In this document: positions 19,117-28,039 of the stretch, one piece after another
Layout: each line of letters opens with the position of its first letter
Numbering within the stretch: position 1 is the stretch's first letter
DNA from: Candidatus Thalassarchaeaceae archaeon
GTDB lineage: Archaea > Thermoplasmatota > Poseidoniia > Poseidoniales > Thalassarchaeaceae
Length of the DNA: 64,000 bases
Direction of reading: 5' to 3'
Assembly: GCA_030745885.1 (NCBI GenBank)
Contig: JASLNR010000043.1
Span: forward strand, 1 to 64,000
Position numbers and translations under genes: made by a program
The notes under the pieces: generated by a model
Seen by the model: only the letters and a program-made list of their open reading frames with translations
Told to the model about the DNA's origin: nothing
Databases searched by the model: none

Positions 19117-19179
19117 TTTTTTTCTAGGTGATTGGGTCGAGTCGCAAAAGGTTAGAAGCCCGGGGCACCGTGAAATGGA

Positions 19180-20487
19180 ATGAGGGGCATGCCAATAGAG
19201 AACAGTCGTCTGGGCGGATTCTACAAGCTCTCTGTTAAGGAGAGGCGGGCCATGCTCGCCGAGATTGCAGGACTCACGCCCGAGCAGGTCGGGGCTTGGG
19301 GGGCGGCCGGCGAGCTTGACGAGGAGGCAGCGGATAGGATGATCGAGAACGTCGTCGGCACCTACTCTCTGCCAATTGGGGTGGCGACGAACTTTGTCAT
19401 CGACGGGGCCCACTATGCGATTCCTTTCGTCCTCGAGGAGCCGAGTGTGGTAGCGGCTGCGAGCAATATGGCCAAGAGATGCCTGGTCAATGGCGGGTTC
19501 ACGTCGAATAACGATGACCCAGTGATGATTGGTCAGATACAAGTGGTGGACTGCGAGGACCCAGTCGCTGCGAAGGAGGCGATAATCTCGTCAAAGGAGG
19601 ACTTGGTTGCCAGTTGCAACGAGGTCGACCCCATACTAGTCAAGTTCGGAGGAGGGTGCAAGGACATCGACGCGAGGGTTTTGGATACCGACTCCGGGCC
19701 CATGGTCATCATACACATACTGGTTGACTGCAGGGATGCCATGGGTGCCAATGCGGTGAACACAATGGCAGAGACGATTGCACCCACAGTAGAGGATCTG
19801 ACTGGTGGAACGGTGATACTGCGAATCATCAGCAACCTCGCAGTACACCGTCTAGCACGAGTTAGCGCGATTTTCACCTCCAATGAGATGTCCGATTCGG
19901 GCAAGGACCCAGAGCAGGGCTCAGAAATCATCGAGGGCGTGTTGCAGGCCTATCACTTCGCCAAGGCAGACCCATTTCGGGCCACTACGCACAATAAGGG
20001 CATCATGAACGCAGTTTCTGCCGTGGCCATCGCGTGCGGCCAGGACTGGCGGGCCATAGAGTCGGGCGCCCATAGCTATGCGGCTCACGAGAGGGCTTAC
20101 GGCTCTCTGACGGAGTGGTCCAAGAACGATGATGGCAACCTTGTCGGCTCAATCGAGATGCCAATGGCGGTGGGACTGGTCGGAGGGGCGGTCAGGGTGC
20201 ACCCAGCAGCTCAGGCAAACGTTGCACTTCTAGGCGCAACGACGGCTGATGAGCTCGCCAAGGTGATTGTTGCGGCGGGGCTCGCCCAGAACCTAGGGGC
20301 TCTGCGCGCTCTGGCAACGGTTGGAATCCAGGCGGGGCACATGAAGCTCCACGTCAGGAACATGGCAGTGACTGCGGGCGCAGAGGGCAAGGAAGTCGAT
20401 TTCGTAGCAGCAAGGCTGCGAGAGAAGGGGGGGCGCATCACCCAAGCGGCTGTGATAGAGGCCCTCGAGGAGCTTAGGTCCGAGTAG
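19180..20487 (+). CDS. mvaA: HMG-CoA reductase, class II
   Basis: Reduces HMG-CoA to mevalonate, the committed step of isoprenoid lipid synthesis. The N-terminus SRLGGFYKLS and MIENVVGTYSLP, the EEPSVVAAAS block with catalytic Glu, HNKGIMN with catalytic Lys, and GHMKLHVRN with catalytic His are those of the class II (Pseudomonas mevalonii type) enzyme, not of class I. At 435 aa it is full length. ATG 19180 or ATG 19189 (after GAGGGG) may start translation. Class II enzymes in archaea are known in Archaeoglobus and Thermoplasmatales and reflect transfer from bacteria. Mevalonate kinase and a fused aconitase X in the same window supply other steps. Confidence 0.96.
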   Translation: MRGMPIENSRLGGFYKLSVKERRAMLAEIAGLTPEQVGAWGAAGELDEEAADRMIENVVGTYSLPIGVATNFVIDGAHYAIPFVLEEPSVVAAASNMAKRCLVNGGFTSNNDDPVMIGQIQVVDCEDPVAAKEAIISSKEDLVASCNEVDPILVKFGGGCKDIDARVLDTDSGPMVIIHILVDCRDAMGANAVNTMAETIAPTVEDLTGGTVILRIISNLAVHRLARVSAIFTSNEMSDSGKDPEQGSEIIEGVLQAYHFAKADPFRATTHNKGIMNAVSAVAIACGQDWRAIESGAHSYAAHERAYGSLTEWSKNDDGNLVGSIEMPMAVGLVGGAVRVHPAAQANVALLGATTADELAKVIVAAGLAQNLGALRALATVGIQAGHMKLHVRNMAVTAGAEGKEVDFVAARLREKGGRITQAAVIEALEELRSE

Positions 20488-20489
20488 CC

Positions 20490-22280
20490 TCAGGATTCCG
20501 CCATCAGACCGCGGTTCCTTGCGTCTTCTTCCATCGCGGCACGGCGGCCATCCTCGACATCGACCAGCCTCATCATCAGCGCCCCTATGACGATCAAGAG
20601 GCAGATGCTCGCTATGCCCACGCGACTGTCGTACATCACCGTCATCGTCCCGTATAGCAGGGGGCCCATCAATGCGGCCACCTTGCCGAAGAATCCGAAG
20701 AATCCGAAGAACTCGGCACTGCGAGTCTCAGGGACCATCTGGCCGAAGATGCTACGGGACAGGCCTTGTGAACCTCCCAGCAGCGCGCCGGCCATACAGC
20801 CCAGTAGCAGGAACTGCCAGAAAACGCCCATTCCGAGAGGTTCCCAAACCACGTCGCGTACGGTTGAGGGAATGAAGTCGAGCGGCCCATCACCCAAGCT
20901 CGTCGGGTGGTCATCGCCCAGAGCGATGGTTCCATCCAAGGCCCCACCTTGGACACTCATGCTGAAGCGACTGTTCTCATCGAAAGTTTCGGTGAGGGCG
21001 ATTATCCTCGATGTGTCGGTGACGGAAGTGGACAGCGCCTCGTCTTGGGGGTCATAGAATTCGTAGATGACGCGTTCGTCATAGTCCTCGTTGACTGATA
21101 TCGGCAGGATGTCGGCGTACTCGGACGCCCACGACTGTTCTCCCTCGTCCTCGGACAGGCCGTGCTCATAGGCACTGGCGCCGACCGAGGCCTCGTAGGA
21201 AGATGCCCCGTCATCCCAAGCGAACTGGATGTCGTACTCGTCGTGTTCATCGAGCGATAGGGGTGCGAAGGCCATGGCGCCCAGCACCACAACGACCCAC
21301 ATGACAAGCGAGAAGGTCAGCGCGTAGTGAGTGGATGTCCTCTCAGCGAGGATGGTGAAACCTATGGCACAAGGGGCTGCGACGAACTGTATCACCAGGA
21401 TTGTCAGGATCAACCCAAAGGTGGTCAGACCCAATACGGTCACGCCGTATATTCCAGCAAGCGCGGTCACGCTGTTGATTCCGTCGATGAAGAAGAAGTA
21501 CGCGAGCATGTAGATGAAAAGCGTACGGAATCGATCGACCTGCCCGAAGGTCTTCCTGAGTTCGTTGATGGCGAGGCTCGCGGACTCCCTCAACCCCAAG
21601 CTCTCCATCTCGTTCTCTATCGGGGGCTCTGGGACCCAGGCGAAGGTGAGCATCGCGAAGCCGAGCCACCACGCTCCGGAAGAGGCCATGACGAACGGAA
21701 TCACCCAATCCCCGGTGAGTCCCAAAACCATCCCCAGATGGACTACTAGCAAGATTCCTCCTCCTAGGTATCCGTACGCGAAGGCCTTGTTCGAGATGGC
21801 ATCCATCTCGTCGTCCGTTCCCATGTGAGGAAGTAGGGCGTTGTAGAACACGCCCGCTCCGTTCAGTCCTACATTGGCCATTAGGAACATGATGACCAGC
21901 CAGACCCACTGCCGGCTAACATCTAGCATCGGGGCGAAGGCGAGCATAAAGGTCGCCCCAGCGCCGAGGTAGGTCAGAATCCTCAACCACCACATCTTGA
22001 TGGCACGGCGGTCCGCGATGACGCCGAAGGACGGGGCGAGTACGGCAACGAAGAGCGCAGCGAGGGTCACCGAGAAGGCCCAGACCGCATCCGCGGTCAT
22101 TTCCCTACCGAGGACGGTTGCCTCGAGTCCGTTCGCCTTTAGGAAAATGTAGGCAAACCATGCCGGCAAAACGGCGGTGGTCACGCTCGTCTCGAAGGCT
22201 GATTTCCCCCAATCATAGAAGGCATATCCCCTGACTGCTTGTGGATCTGATGCTCGGTCTAGTTCTACGGTTCCTGACAT
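20490..22280 (-). CDS. MFS transporter, UMF1/Atg22-like
   Basis: A 596-aa membrane protein of the Atg22/UMF1 branch of the major facilitator superfamily, recognised by the N-terminal GYAFYDWGKSAFETSV block and the GVIADRRAIKMWWLR loop. Twelve hydrophobic helices are present. Between roughly residues 330 and 470 an acidic, Asp/Glu/Ser-rich soluble segment interrupts the helices and probably lies outside the membrane. The start is set at MSGTVELD (ATG 22280); the upstream open frame runs into the divergent gene. Yeast Atg22 exports amino acids from vacuoles; the substrate here is unknown. It converges on HMG-CoA reductase with a 2-nt gap. Confidence 0.85.
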   Translation of the reverse strand: MSGTVELDRASDPQAVRGYAFYDWGKSAFETSVTTAVLPAWFAYIFLKANGLEATVLGREMTADAVWAFSVTLAALFVAVLAPSFGVIADRRAIKMWWLRILTYLGAGATFMLAFAPMLDVSRQWVWLVIMFLMANVGLNGAGVFYNALLPHMGTDDEMDAISNKAFAYGYLGGGILLVVHLGMVLGLTGDWVIPFVMASSGAWWLGFAMLTFAWVPEPPIENEMESLGLRESASLAINELRKTFGQVDRFRTLFIYMLAYFFFIDGINSVTALAGIYGVTVLGLTTFGLILTILVIQFVAAPCAIGFTILAERTSTHYALTFSLVMWVVVVLGAMAFAPLSLDEHDEYDIQFAWDDGASSYEASVGASAYEHGLSEDEGEQSWASEYADILPISVNEDYDERVIYEFYDPQDEALSTSVTDTSRIIALTETFDENSRFSMSVQGGALDGTIALGDDHPTSLGDGPLDFIPSTVRDVVWEPLGMGVFWQFLLLGCMAGALLGGSQGLSRSIFGQMVPETRSAEFFGFFGFFGKVAALMGPLLYGTMTVMYDSRVGIASICLLIVIGALMMRLVDVEDGRRAAMEEDARNRGLMAES

Positions 22281-22366
22281 GTTTCTCTCTGCTACGCTGG
22301 GAGTGGCAGAGTAAGAGCGTTGGGGCGCCACCGAACACATGTTCCACCCGCGTATTCTTGGACCGA

Positions 22367-23497
22367 ATGCCACACGCGTGGCCTGCCATGGCAGCCTGGG
22401 AGCCTCCCAAGGAGAACTCAGTTGACGCACTACAGCACGGAATGGAGTTCTCCGACGGAGTGGAGTTCGACCTCAAACTGAGCAGTGACGGGGATTTCGT
22501 GATCTTCCACGACGAGCTGCTCCCGGGAACCGGGCCCAGGGGGGAGCGTTGCATCGAGATGCTCGGAACCGATGAAATACGCTCGCGTGGAGTGGCGACC
22601 TTCGACGAGCTCCTGTCCAACGGGATCTTCACGGAGGCGTGGCAGTCCGGCGGGAAGACTGCCAATATCGAGTTCAAGATGCCTCACCCCATTGCCAGGA
22701 TCAAAACCGATGAGCATCTGAGGTCGATGATGGGGCTGATCGAGCAGAAGTTGGGGGAGTTGGACCTGCCCGACAGGTCGACGCTCGTGTACAGCTTCTC
22801 CCCTAGGATTGGCCCAGTGGCGAAATCATGTGGTTTTGAGATGCCGATCACCCGCCTGATGCCCCATCTCAGGCCATGGGGGTTCTGGAAGGTCAAGCGG
22901 GCTGTGGGAATGCCTCACTTCGCCCGCACCTCGGTGCCGGCACTGATCAGATACCTCCGCAGGAATGAGATGCCCGTGATGGGGATGGCCCTTGAATTCC
23001 TTAATGGATGGACCCGCTGGATCAATCCGGGACCACCGGTGGGCCTCCACGGCAGGGGGCTCGAGAGGTTCAACAAGGCCCGAGCGGGCATGGGGGCATT
23101 CGTTTGGCCTGCCCCGCTGGAGCTCGAGGACGCTTTGATTGGGGCTGGTTGTTCACTAGTCTCTGACCACATCAACCCGGACATCGTCTCTTTGCCCGAT
23201 GGCAGCCCACGCTGGCCTAGGCCAGCCAGCCAGCCATTGGACGAGGAGTGGGGGGGTCGCTTGGAATCGGCTGCCGACAAAGAGCGCGCCGACCTGATCG
23301 ATGAGGCCTCTTCCTCTCTCCCGACATGGGCCGAGCTGGGCGAGGGGCGCAGGGGGGAGATTGTCTCGGAGCAGGGGCGGAGGTTGCTCTGGTCTGGCTC
23401 TGAGGACAAATGGGTCGCAGAGGCAGAGGGGGGGCTTCCTTGGGGGAGCCCGAGGATTATGGGGCACAGGGGCGCGGGGAAGACGCACGGCTGGTAA
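22367..23497 (+). CDS. glycerophosphodiester phosphodiesterase-like protein, possibly circularly permuted
   Basis: A 376-aa TIM-barrel candidate. The N-terminus carries KENSVDAL, then GVEFDLKLSSDGDFVIFHDELL, which are the second and third conserved blocks of GDPD enzymes (metal ligands E and D, catalytic H). The first block (HRG at the end of strand 1) is missing before KENS; instead the last 14 residues read RIMGHRGAGKTHGW, which looks like that strand moved to the C-terminus. The start is ATG 22367; the open frame further upstream overlaps the divergent MFS gene. Role: probable phosphodiester hydrolysis in lipid turnover, by family only. Confidence 0.7.
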   Translation: MPHAWPAMAAWEPPKENSVDALQHGMEFSDGVEFDLKLSSDGDFVIFHDELLPGTGPRGERCIEMLGTDEIRSRGVATFDELLSNGIFTEAWQSGGKTANIEFKMPHPIARIKTDEHLRSMMGLIEQKLGELDLPDRSTLVYSFSPRIGPVAKSCGFEMPITRLMPHLRPWGFWKVKRAVGMPHFARTSVPALIRYLRRNEMPVMGMALEFLNGWTRWINPGPPVGLHGRGLERFNKARAGMGAFVWPAPLELEDALIGAGCSLVSDHINPDIVSLPDGSPRWPRPASQPLDEEWGGRLESAADKERADLIDEASSSLPTWAELGEGRRGEIVSEQGRRLLWSGSEDKWVAEAEGGLPWGSPRIMGHRGAGKTHGW

Positions 23498-24679
23498 TCA
23501 CTCGAGTCGTCGGTGCGGCTGTTCGCGAGCGATGTACTTCGGCCGATAGATAGGCACGCCGCGGCCCTCTCGGGAATCCCTCTCATCGAGGATCTGCGCG
23601 CAGATGCCCGCGACGCGGGCCCAGCCGAAGAATGTCGTGAAGTAGTCGGGCTTGCGGAATCCTACCGAATTCAGCAGGCTGCCGCTGGCCAAATCCACAT
23701 TCGGGTAAGGGTTACTGATTTTGGGCTTCTCCTTGAGAATCGGTGGGACCACCTCGCGCAGAGCAGTCACGATTCGGAAGTTATCATCGTCGGGGCATAT
23801 CTCCTCGCCTAGCTCGATTAGTAGGGCGGCACGCGGGTCTTCGGCACGGAGTACGCCATGGCCGAAGCCGTATATCGGGCGCCTCGCAGCCAGTTCGGAA
23901 CGTACGAAGGCCTCGATCTCGTCATGGTCAGACGTCCCAATCCTCTGCACGAACTCCAAGCAGGCCTGGTTGGCACGGCCGTGAAGTGGGCCCGACAGGG
24001 CGTTCATCGCGCTGGCGATGGATGCGTATACGGAGGCGCGGCCGGAGGCGACCGCCTTGCCTGAGAAGGTAGAGAGGTTCCCGCCTCCGTGGTCCATGTG
24101 CAGGATGAAGAAGAAGCGGAGCACGCGATTCATGCGTTCGGCCTCGTCACCTTCCACTCCGAGCATATGGACGAAGTTCTCGACCAGCCCTAGTTCGGGC
24201 TTGCGCGGTTTGAGTCCCTCTGGCCTGCCACCGCGCAGAAGGAACAGTCTAGCCATCAACTCGGGCATCCTAGCGATGAGGTTCATCGAGTCTGATCGTG
24301 CGTTTCCAGGCCTTCGGTCATGGGTGTCAGCAGCACCTAATGCCATAATCCCGATTGCGAGCCAGTCCATTGGGTGGCCGCTCCCGGGAGTCAGCGACTC
24401 GAGCACGCGGAGAGCCCCAGTGGGAATCTCCTCGGCCCGGTGAGTCAACTCTGCGCGGAATGCTTCGGACTCCTCCTTGTTGGGTAGTTGCTTGTGCAAC
24501 AGGAGGTAGATCACGTCCTCCTCCTCTAGGTTGGCCAAGTCTCCGACCGGGTAGCCGACGTAGTGGACGCCTTCGACGGGGTCCACGTATGACGTGCGGC
24601 AGGTACCCACGGGAATACCGCGCATCCCGGTGTCGAGGTGGCTCTCCGAGATGGCGAATAATGAGTCATCTTCCTCCAT
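23498..24679 (-). CDS. gltA: citrate synthase
   Basis: Condenses acetyl-CoA and oxaloacetate in the TCA cycle. The 393-aa protein shows HMDHGGGNLSTFSGK, GPLHGRANQ with the first catalytic His, GFGHGVLRAEDPRA with the second, and NVDLASGSLL with the catalytic Asp. Two positions differ from common sequences (GHGV for GHRV, HGRA for HGGA), but the triad is intact. ATG 24679 (MEEDDSLF) is preferred to GTG 24697. 2-methylcitrate synthase is an alternative that cannot be excluded by eye. It abuts the end of the GDPD gene. Confidence 0.92.
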   Translation of the reverse strand: MEEDDSLFAISESHLDTGMRGIPVGTCRTSYVDPVEGVHYVGYPVGDLANLEEEDVIYLLLHKQLPNKEESEAFRAELTHRAEEIPTGALRVLESLTPGSGHPMDWLAIGIMALGAADTHDRRPGNARSDSMNLIARMPELMARLFLLRGGRPEGLKPRKPELGLVENFVHMLGVEGDEAERMNRVLRFFFILHMDHGGGNLSTFSGKAVASGRASVYASIASAMNALSGPLHGRANQACLEFVQRIGTSDHDEIEAFVRSELAARRPIYGFGHGVLRAEDPRAALLIELGEEICPDDDNFRIVTALREVVPPILKEKPKISNPYPNVDLASGSLLNSVGFRKPDYFTTFFGWARVAGICAQILDERDSREGRGVPIYRPKYIAREQPHRRLE

Positions 24680-24804
24680 GACAGACCCCGAACCCACGGT
24701 ATGGGGTGATTCATCATAATCCCTCCTACAGTGGGCTCAGGCATCGAGATGCATGCAGATTGTCCCCAAAACGTCCAAAGAGGGGCTTCGGGGGCGGGTG
24801 AGCC

Positions 24805-25395
24805 GTGGCCCGCTGGCAAGAGTCCCTGGAACGGCTAGATGCGGAGCACGGGCGCATGCTGGAGGGGGGGGCTCTCAGCGGCCTGTTCCTGCGTTATCCC
24901 CTCGGGGTCGCGAATCCGATTTTGGTCGGAGGATTCTATGGCCTTCTGATAAGCATCGCCCTAATACCCCTATCCGCATACTTCGGCAATATCGAGGACT
25001 GGCCCGAACAGGCCCTCTCGCTAATCGTCCTAACCTCCCTGCTCGGAGGTGCCTCCCTCCTATACTCCATGGCCCTGAAGCGCCCCCCTACCAGACTGGA
25101 GGACCGTCGGCGGTATCTGTTCCCATTCCCCTTCCTAGGGTTGCTGGTCCTGGGAATCGAGGAGTTCTACGACCTCGGAGGAATGTTCGCTAGGCTCGGT
25201 ATGGCCCTCCTCGTTCTGCCCGGCCCCGTTTACGTCCACGTGTCCTATGCCCCTAGATGGAGGATCCTGAGCCGTCTCGAGCGTGAAATGGCCCCCTTCG
25301 AGGGCATGAGAAGAACGATTCAGGGGGGCGAGGACGGAGGGGTCGGACTGGCGGACAGCGATCTCGACGAGGTCGTTGGAGATGCCTTACTATGA
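24805..25395 (+). CDS. hypothetical membrane protein
   Basis: Unrecognised 196-aa protein with about four hydrophobic helices (around residues 38-58, 68-88, 105-120 and 128-146) between a charged N-terminus and a charged C-terminal tail ending in an Asp/Gly-rich stretch. The GTG start at 24805 follows GGGGGCGGGTGAG. It diverges from citrate synthase and its stop overlaps the converging thioesterase gene by 6 nt. No family assigned. Confidence 0.65.
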   Translation: MARWQESLERLDAEHGRMLEGGALSGLFLRYPLGVANPILVGGFYGLLISIALIPLSAYFGNIEDWPEQALSLIVLTSLLGGASLLYSMALKRPPTRLEDRRRYLFPFPFLGLLVLGIEEFYDLGGMFARLGMALLVLPGPVYVHVSYAPRWRILSRLEREMAPFEGMRRTIQGGEDGGVGLADSDLDEVVGDALL

Positions 25396-25848
25396 TGCTG
25401 AGGCCTCTATCTCAAACACCCTAGCCCGCAGTTCGTCCGGAATCCGGGCGGTCTTGCCGGCCTCATAGTCGAAGGCAACGCCGTACACCGTCGCCGTGGC
25501 GACCGTATCACCATCCCTGGCAGAACTTGTGATCCTGTATCCCATGTCAAAGGAAGCGTCCCCCATCCTAGTTATCGTGGTATGGATCGTCATCGTATCC
25601 GGGAAGGTCACCGGGGCGCGGTAGTCCACCTTCAGCCCGGCTAGGATGGGGCCGACGCCCTTATCCTCCAGCAGGTCGGTGAATCCGCAGGCGACGAAGT
25701 AGTGCATCCTAGCCGTCTCCATCCACCTGATGAAGACGGTGTGGTTGACGTGATTGAGGGCGTCCATGTCACCCCACTGAACCGGTATCTCGCAACAAAT
25801 TGGCCATCGGCCCAACCCGTCCTCCGCATCCGCCATACCATACCTCAT
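25390..25848 (-). CDS. acyl-CoA thioesterase, 4HBT hotdog fold
   Basis: A 152-aa single hotdog domain of the YbgC/FadM type. The signature QWGDMDALNHVNHTVFIRWMETAR places the catalytic Asp and the following NHVNH loop at residues about 25-45. These enzymes hydrolyse acyl-CoA esters. Its ATG overlaps the stop of the KBL-like gene (ATGA at 25845-25848), indicating one transcript. Substrate is unknown; the neighbour handles acyl-CoA as a co-substrate, so the pair may act on the same pool. Confidence 0.88.
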   Translation of the reverse strand: MRYGMADAEDGLGRWPICCEIPVQWGDMDALNHVNHTVFIRWMETARMHYFVACGFTDLLEDKGVGPILAGLKVDYRAPVTFPDTMTIHTTITRMGDASFDMGYRITSSARDGDTVATATVYGVAFDYEAGKTARIPDELRARVFEIEASAS

Positions 25849-27023
25849 ATCAGCCCGGCCTCGCGCCCGCAGCGCTCGAAAGACTCGAGCACAGCATCGA
25901 GGTCATCTCGAGAGAGGCCTGCGGACATCTGCGTGCGGACCCTAGCCTTGTCGCGGGCGACCATGGGGAAGACTATCGCACCCACCATGACGCCCTCCTG
26001 CCTCAGGGCCCCTGAGAGCCCCTGTGCCAGGGAGCTCTCGCCACACATCACCGGGATGATCGGGGTCTCGCTTAGGCCGGTATCGAAGCCGAGGGACTCC
26101 AGCTCGCCTCGGAAGTAATCGGTGTTCTCCCAGAGCCTCTGCACGTGCTGCGGCTCGTCCATCAGGACCTCGATGGCTGCCTTCTGTGCCGCAGCCACCC
26201 CCGGTGGCTGGCTTCCGGAGAGCAACCACGAGCGACTGTGGTTGAGGGCGTGGGTCCTGACGTCCTCGCTGCCAGCGACGATCCCGCCTTGAACCCCCAA
26301 GGCCTTGGAGAATGAGCCTATCTCGAAGGTCACACGTCCCTGCAGGCCGAAATGGGAGACTATCCCTCGACCATCGCCGAGCACGCCCTCGCCGTGGCAG
26401 TCGTCGACGAAGGTCATGGCGCCATGCTCCTCGGCGAGGTCGGCGATCTGATCGAGGGGGGCGATGTCGCCGTCCATGCTGAAAACGCCGTCAGTAATGA
26501 TTAGCTTGCGCTGCGAGCCCTCGTGCTCGATGAGGACTCGCTCGAGGGCTTCCATGTCGTTGTGAGGGTATACCGCACGCGATGCCCTGGTCAGCCTGAC
26601 GCCGTCGATTATGGAGCCGTGGTTGAGCTCGTCGGAGATGATGACGTCCTCGGGGCCGCGAACCAGCGTGGGAATCAGCCCGACGTTTGCGGTGTAGCCA
26701 GCGGAGTAGATCAGGGAGGACTCGACCCCCTTGAACTCGGCACAGAGGCGCTCGGCCTCGAGGTGCAGGTCCATGGTGCCTGCTATAGCGCGCACCGAGC
26801 CCGAACCGGCGCCGTACCTGCGAGTCGCATCGACGGCGGCCTCGATGACCCTCGGGTGGGTGGTGAGATTGAGGTAGTTGTTGGCCGAGAGCATGATCAT
26901 CTCCCTGCCGTCGATGAGGCAGCGGGGCTCACTGGCCGCCTCGAGCGTGGGGGGATTCCAGTCCAGTCCCTGGGAGCGGAGCTCCTCGTAGCGCTCGCGC
27001 ATCCAAGACAGGTCCACGGACAT
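25845..27023 (-). CDS. kbl: glycine C-acetyltransferase / 8-amino-7-oxononanoate synthase family enzyme
   Basis: PLP-dependent alpha-oxoamine synthase of 392 aa. Blocks visible: SANNYLNLTTHPRV, GAGSGSVRAIAGTMDLH, DELNHGSIIDG, TFVDDCHGEGVLG (Asp that binds the pyridine nitrogen), and GSFSKALGVQGG with the Schiff-base lysine. GxGSVRxIAGT favours 2-amino-3-ketobutyrate CoA ligase (Kbl, threonine catabolism) over BioF, though both share these motifs and no biotin gene is nearby. ATG 27023 (MSVDLSWMR) is the start; a possible partner threonine dehydrogenase is not in the window. Confidence 0.9.
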   Translation of the reverse strand: MSVDLSWMRERYEELRSQGLDWNPPTLEAASEPRCLIDGREMIMLSANNYLNLTTHPRVIEAAVDATRRYGAGSGSVRAIAGTMDLHLEAERLCAEFKGVESSLIYSAGYTANVGLIPTLVRGPEDVIISDELNHGSIIDGVRLTRASRAVYPHNDMEALERVLIEHEGSQRKLIITDGVFSMDGDIAPLDQIADLAEEHGAMTFVDDCHGEGVLGDGRGIVSHFGLQGRVTFEIGSFSKALGVQGGIVAGSEDVRTHALNHSRSWLLSGSQPPGVAAAQKAAIEVLMDEPQHVQRLWENTDYFRGELESLGFDTGLSETPIIPVMCGESSLAQGLSGALRQEGVMVGAIVFPMVARDKARVRTQMSAGLSRDDLDAVLESFERCGREAGLI

Positions 27024-27117
27024 GGCCGGCAGAAGCCGCACCCGTTCATGGCTTCATCGGAGCGAGTCCCGCTGGGCCATCCGAGGGCTTCATGTCACAG
27101 TGGGATACCGCAGGGCG

Positions 27118-27996
27118 ATGGGAGTCGGGCCCGTGGAACTGGTGATTCTCGGTGTGGCCCAAGACGGGGGGGTCCCCCAAGCGGGCTGCTCGTGCCACAG
27201 GTGCGTGGCCGCGCTCGCCGATCCCAGCCTGCGGCGCCACCCCGTGGCCTGTGGGGTTAGGGGGGTGGATGGAAGCCTGCACCTGATCGAAGCCAGCAGG
27301 GCCCTTCCTGACCATTTGGCGATCTGGTCGTCAGCCTTGAGGCTTGACGCGGGCATCAGGCCTGACACCGTCTGCCTGACCCACGCTCACCTCGGGCACA
27401 TAGACGGCCTCGGCCAGTTCGGCACCGAGGCGATGGGGATGGTCGGGGTCCCGCTGTTCGCCAGCAGCAGCGTCATCGGGGCCATAGAGAGACGAGGGCT
27501 CGCCACGCCTTTCGAGTGTCGCGCAGTGGAGCCCGGTGTCGGGTTCCAACCCTCCGGGGGCTGCGGGTTCGAGTACGCGCTCGTGCCGGTCCCGCACCGC
27601 GACGAAGAGTCGGACACGCACGCGGTGGTCATCAGGGGGCCCGAGGCCTCCGTCCTCTTCCTACCGGATCACGACGACTGGACGCAGACCCTCGAGATGC
27701 ACGGGGCCGACGGCATCAGGGAATGGCTCTCCGGACTAGGCGTGGGCATCGCCCTGCTGGACGGGACCTTCTGGGATGACTCGGAGCTGCCCGGGAGGGA
27801 GTTCTCGCAGATACCCCATCCGGTGATCGCAGAGACCCTGGACAGGCTGGGCGAGCGCAGGCCGGAAGACCCGGAGATACTATTCGTGCACATGAACCAC
27901 TCCAACCCAGCGCTCGACGAAGCCTCTGAGGAGTACGGTCGCGTGGAGGCGTTTGGATGGTCGGTTGCGGAGCAGTCCTCGGTGCTTCGGCTGTAG
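27118..27996 (+). CDS. PqqB-like metallo-beta-lactamase-fold hydrolase
   Basis: A 292-aa MBL-fold protein. It opens with LGVAQDGGVPQAGCSCHRC, the glycine/cysteine block of PqqB-like proteins, and has the metal-binding THAHLGHIDG (THxHxxHxDG), then PDHDDW and a late HMNHSNP. PqqB acts in pyrroloquinoline quinone synthesis, but no other pqq gene is present, so the name gives only the family. The CxCxxC near residues 17-22 may bind a metal. The start is ATG 27118; upstream frame overlaps the divergent kbl gene. It is followed 43 nt later by ribK. Confidence 0.85.
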   Translation: MGVGPVELVILGVAQDGGVPQAGCSCHRCVAALADPSLRRHPVACGVRGVDGSLHLIEASRALPDHLAIWSSALRLDAGIRPDTVCLTHAHLGHIDGLGQFGTEAMGMVGVPLFASSSVIGAIERRGLATPFECRAVEPGVGFQPSGGCGFEYALVPVPHRDEESDTHAVVIRGPEASVLFLPDHDDWTQTLEMHGADGIREWLSGLGVGIALLDGTFWDDSELPGREFSQIPHPVIAETLDRLGERRPEDPEILFVHMNHSNPALDEASEEYGRVEAFGWSVAEQSSVLRL

Positions 27997-28039
27997 GGTG
28001 GATGCCGAACATTATGTGCGGGCTTCCCCGGCCTTGATC

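Larger units (their letters stand above)
18917..19179. other. AT-rich divergent intergenic region with repeats; candidate origin or operator
   Basis: A 263-bp gap, the longest in this part of the window, between the divergent Orc1-like ATPase and HMG-CoA reductase genes. It contains four copies of TAACGC/GCGTTA (19069-19074, 19084-19089, 19095-19100, 19111-19116) in alternating orientation, two direct copies of GGGTTTTCT (18985-18993 and 19007-19015), and two segments resembling archaeal origin recognition boxes (GGAAATCCAAGAGGG at 18995-19009 and TGGAAAACGGAGG at 19043-19055). A T-run follows the last repeat. No ORF or RNA gene is visible. Confidence 0.5.
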
